Source: Phycisphaerae bacterium (GTDB lineage Bacteria; Planctomycetota; Phycisphaerae; UBA1845; PWPN01). Taken from it: a stretch of 9,001 bases of DNA. A model generated the notes under the pieces. The model searched no databases, was not told the origin of the DNA, and was given only the letters and a program-made list of their open reading frames with translations. The stretch is taken from NCBI GenBank assembly GCA_026647385.1, contig JAPKGY010000079.1, forward strand, positions 1-9,001. Reading direction: 5' to 3'. The position numbers and the translations under genes are program-made. Shown here piece after piece: positions 7,726-9,001 of this stretch; position 1 is the stretch's first letter; every line of letters starts with the position of its first letter.

Positions 7726-8925
7726 ATGAGGCTTGCCCACGTCCTCCCTGTTCTTGCGGTCTGCCTGATTCCGCCGTCGGGTCGCGTCTTGGGTGCGCCC
7801 GCGGATCGGCCGAACATTCTTTGGATCACCGCCGAGGACATCTGCCCGGATCTGGGTTGTTACGGGGACACTGGCGCGCGCACGCCGACCCTGGATGCCT
7901 TTGCCCGGCAAGGCGTGCGCTATGCCAATGCTTTTTCAGTTTCGGGTGTCTGCGCCCCGAGCCGGTCGGCGATCATCACCGGTATGTACCCCACGACCAT
8001 CGGCACGCACCACATGCGGAGCAAGGCGGTCCCGCCTCCCTGCGTCCGGTGTTTTCCCGAGTATCTTCGGGCGGCGGGGTACTACTGCACGAACAACGTC
8101 AAGACGGATTATAACTTCGACAGTCCGCTGACCGCCTGGGATGAGAGTAGCCGAAAGGCTCACTGGCGGAATCGTCCCGCGGGTCGACCTTTCTTCGCGG
8201 TCTTCAATATCACGACGACGCACGAAAGCCAGATCCGCTGCACCGATGCGGAGTTTGCCCGACACATGGCGAGGGGCAGGCCGGAGGATCGCCACGATCC
8301 GGCCAAGGCGGTGTTGCCGCCGTACTACCCGGACACGCCGGTCGTACGGAACGACTGGGCGCGGTATTACGACCTCATTACCGCGATGGATTCGCAGGTG
8401 GCGGACCTGCTGAAGCAGCTCGATGAGGAGGGTCTGGCGGACAGCACGATTGTCTTTTTCTACGGGGACAACGGTCGGGGGCTGCCGCGCGGGAAGCGCT
8501 GGGTTTACGACAGCGGGATCCACGTTCCGCTGATCGTGCGGTTTCCGGACGGGCGCGGGGCGGGGACGGTCCGCGAGGACCTGGTGAGCTTCGTGGATTT
8601 CGGCCCGACGGTGCTGTCGTTGGCGGGCGTCGAGGTGCCGAAGCACATGCAGGGGCGGCCTTTCCTCGGCGAGCAGAAGGCGGAGCCGAGGGATTACGTC
8701 TTCGCCGCCCGCGACCGGATGGATGAGACGTACGACATCATCCGCGCGGTTCGCGACAAACAGTACAAGTACATCCGCAACTTCAAGGCGTGTCGGCCTT
8801 ACGCCCAGTACATCGACTATATGGAGAAGATGCCGACCATGCAGGAGATGCGCCGGCTCAACAAGCTGGGGAAGCTGGCCGGGCCGCAGCAGCTTGAAAC
8901 TGCAATGTGCACTGAAATTCTTTGA
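7726..8925 (+). CDS. Secreted arylsulfatase / sulfamidase-like enzyme, C-terminus replaced
   Basis: 399 aa from ATG 7726, with GAGG 7 nt upstream (7715-7718). The longer open frame from 7516 has no signal or conservation. A Sec signal peptide ends near VLGA (24). Next come the metal-site strand NILWITAED (30-38) and the sulfatase signature CAPSRSAIITG, in which Cys76 should be converted to formylglycine by a maturation enzyme encoded elsewhere. Later come FNITTTHES and the YGDNGRGLPRGKRW metal/sulfate segment (246-259, Asp248, Asn249, Lys257). The arrangement is closest to heparan N-sulfatase (sulfamidase)-like members, which release sulfate from N- or O-sulfated glycans in the periplasm or outside; the substrate is uncertain. 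Similarity stops at about residue 389 (LAGPQ). Relatives continue with a segment near EELYDLEADPHEVHNLA and a further 70-100 residues, whereas here ten unrelated residues lead to TGA. The catalytic core is present but the C-terminal subdomain is missing, so activity is doubtful. Confidence 0.9.
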   Translation: MRLAHVLPVLAVCLIPPSGRVLGAPADRPNILWITAEDICPDLGCYGDTGARTPTLDAFARQGVRYANAFSVSGVCAPSRSAIITGMYPTTIGTHHMRSKAVPPPCVRCFPEYLRAAGYYCTNNVKTDYNFDSPLTAWDESSRKAHWRNRPAGRPFFAVFNITTTHESQIRCTDAEFARHMARGRPEDRHDPAKAVLPPYYPDTPVVRNDWARYYDLITAMDSQVADLLKQLDEEGLADSTIVFFYGDNGRGLPRGKRWVYDSGIHVPLIVRFPDGRGAGTVREDLVSFVDFGPTVLSLAGVEVPKHMQGRPFLGEQKAEPRDYVFAARDRMDETYDIIRAVRDKQYKYIRNFKACRPYAQYIDYMEKMPTMQEMRRLNKLGKLAGPQQLETAMCTEIL

Positions 8926-9001
8926 TGAGTACAAAGGAACAGCAAACCCGTGTGATTTGCTTTCCGAGTCATTTGGGTTAATGGCGGACGGGACTCTGTT
9001 G
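8894..9001 (+). CDS. Fragment of an unrecognised protein beyond the sulfatase junction (both ends incomplete)
   Basis: In the frame one base ahead of the sulfatase, the sequence from about 8894 reads LKLQCALKFFDEYKGTANPCD followed by LLSESFGLMADGTLL and is open to the right edge. It looks like real protein: balanced composition, an amphipathic helix, then a Cys and a GLMADGTLL turn that resembles SPASM-type segments of radical SAM enzymes; that resemblance is weak. The only in-frame start is TTG 8894, without a ribosome-binding site, so the piece is more likely an internal part of a gene cut at the junction than a true N-terminus. Its base composition (below 50% GC by eye) differs clearly from the GC-rich sulfatase. 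Confidence 0.35.
   Translation, partial: MKLQCALKFFDEYKGTANPCDLLSESFGLMADGTLL

Overview
GC-rich bacterial DNA that most resembles a planctomycete or a similar PVC-group organism. The grounds are a secreted formylglycine-type sulfatase of the kind those bacteria carry in large numbers, a secreted protein built of STN/secretin-like modules, several lineage-type hypothetical proteins and frequent GTG starts. This is inferred from gene content; no rRNA or other phylogenetic marker is present. There is no tRNA, rRNA, CRISPR array or recognisable transposase.

Layout. (1) 1-360 (+): the 3' end of a nucleotidyltransferase, converging on a class I SAM methyltransferase at 412-1278 (-). The methyltransferase has a good sigma70-type promoter with a dyad over its -10 box. 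(2) 1279-2280: about 1 kb without a convincing gene; its middle part (1676-1976) holds a run of short perfect or near-perfect hairpins and is a candidate structured RNA. (3) 2281-7398: five genes all on the minus strand. In transcription order they are a soluble hybrid histidine kinase (three PAS domains, kinase core, receiver), a secreted protein with three STN-like repeats, a very acidic repeat-tailed protein with its own probable promoter, an Arg-rich small protein, and a four-helix membrane protein. The last two are separated by only 5 nt and the ribosome-binding site of the second overlaps the stop codon of the first. (4) 7399-7725: divergent regulatory region. (5) 7726-8925 (+): a sulfatase missing its normal C-terminal part, joined near 8891 to AT-richer sequence that carries a different open frame running off the window.

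How the genes work together. The nucleotidyltransferase and methyltransferase fit surface-polysaccharide or small-molecule modification, but only two genes are visible. The kinase and the divergent sulfatase share an intergenic region, which is suggestive of sensing linked to polysaccharide use but not proof. I found no clear new defence or mobile system. The strongest items for follow-up are the sulfatase junction, the hairpin-rich intergenic block and the two promoter-dyad arrangements.
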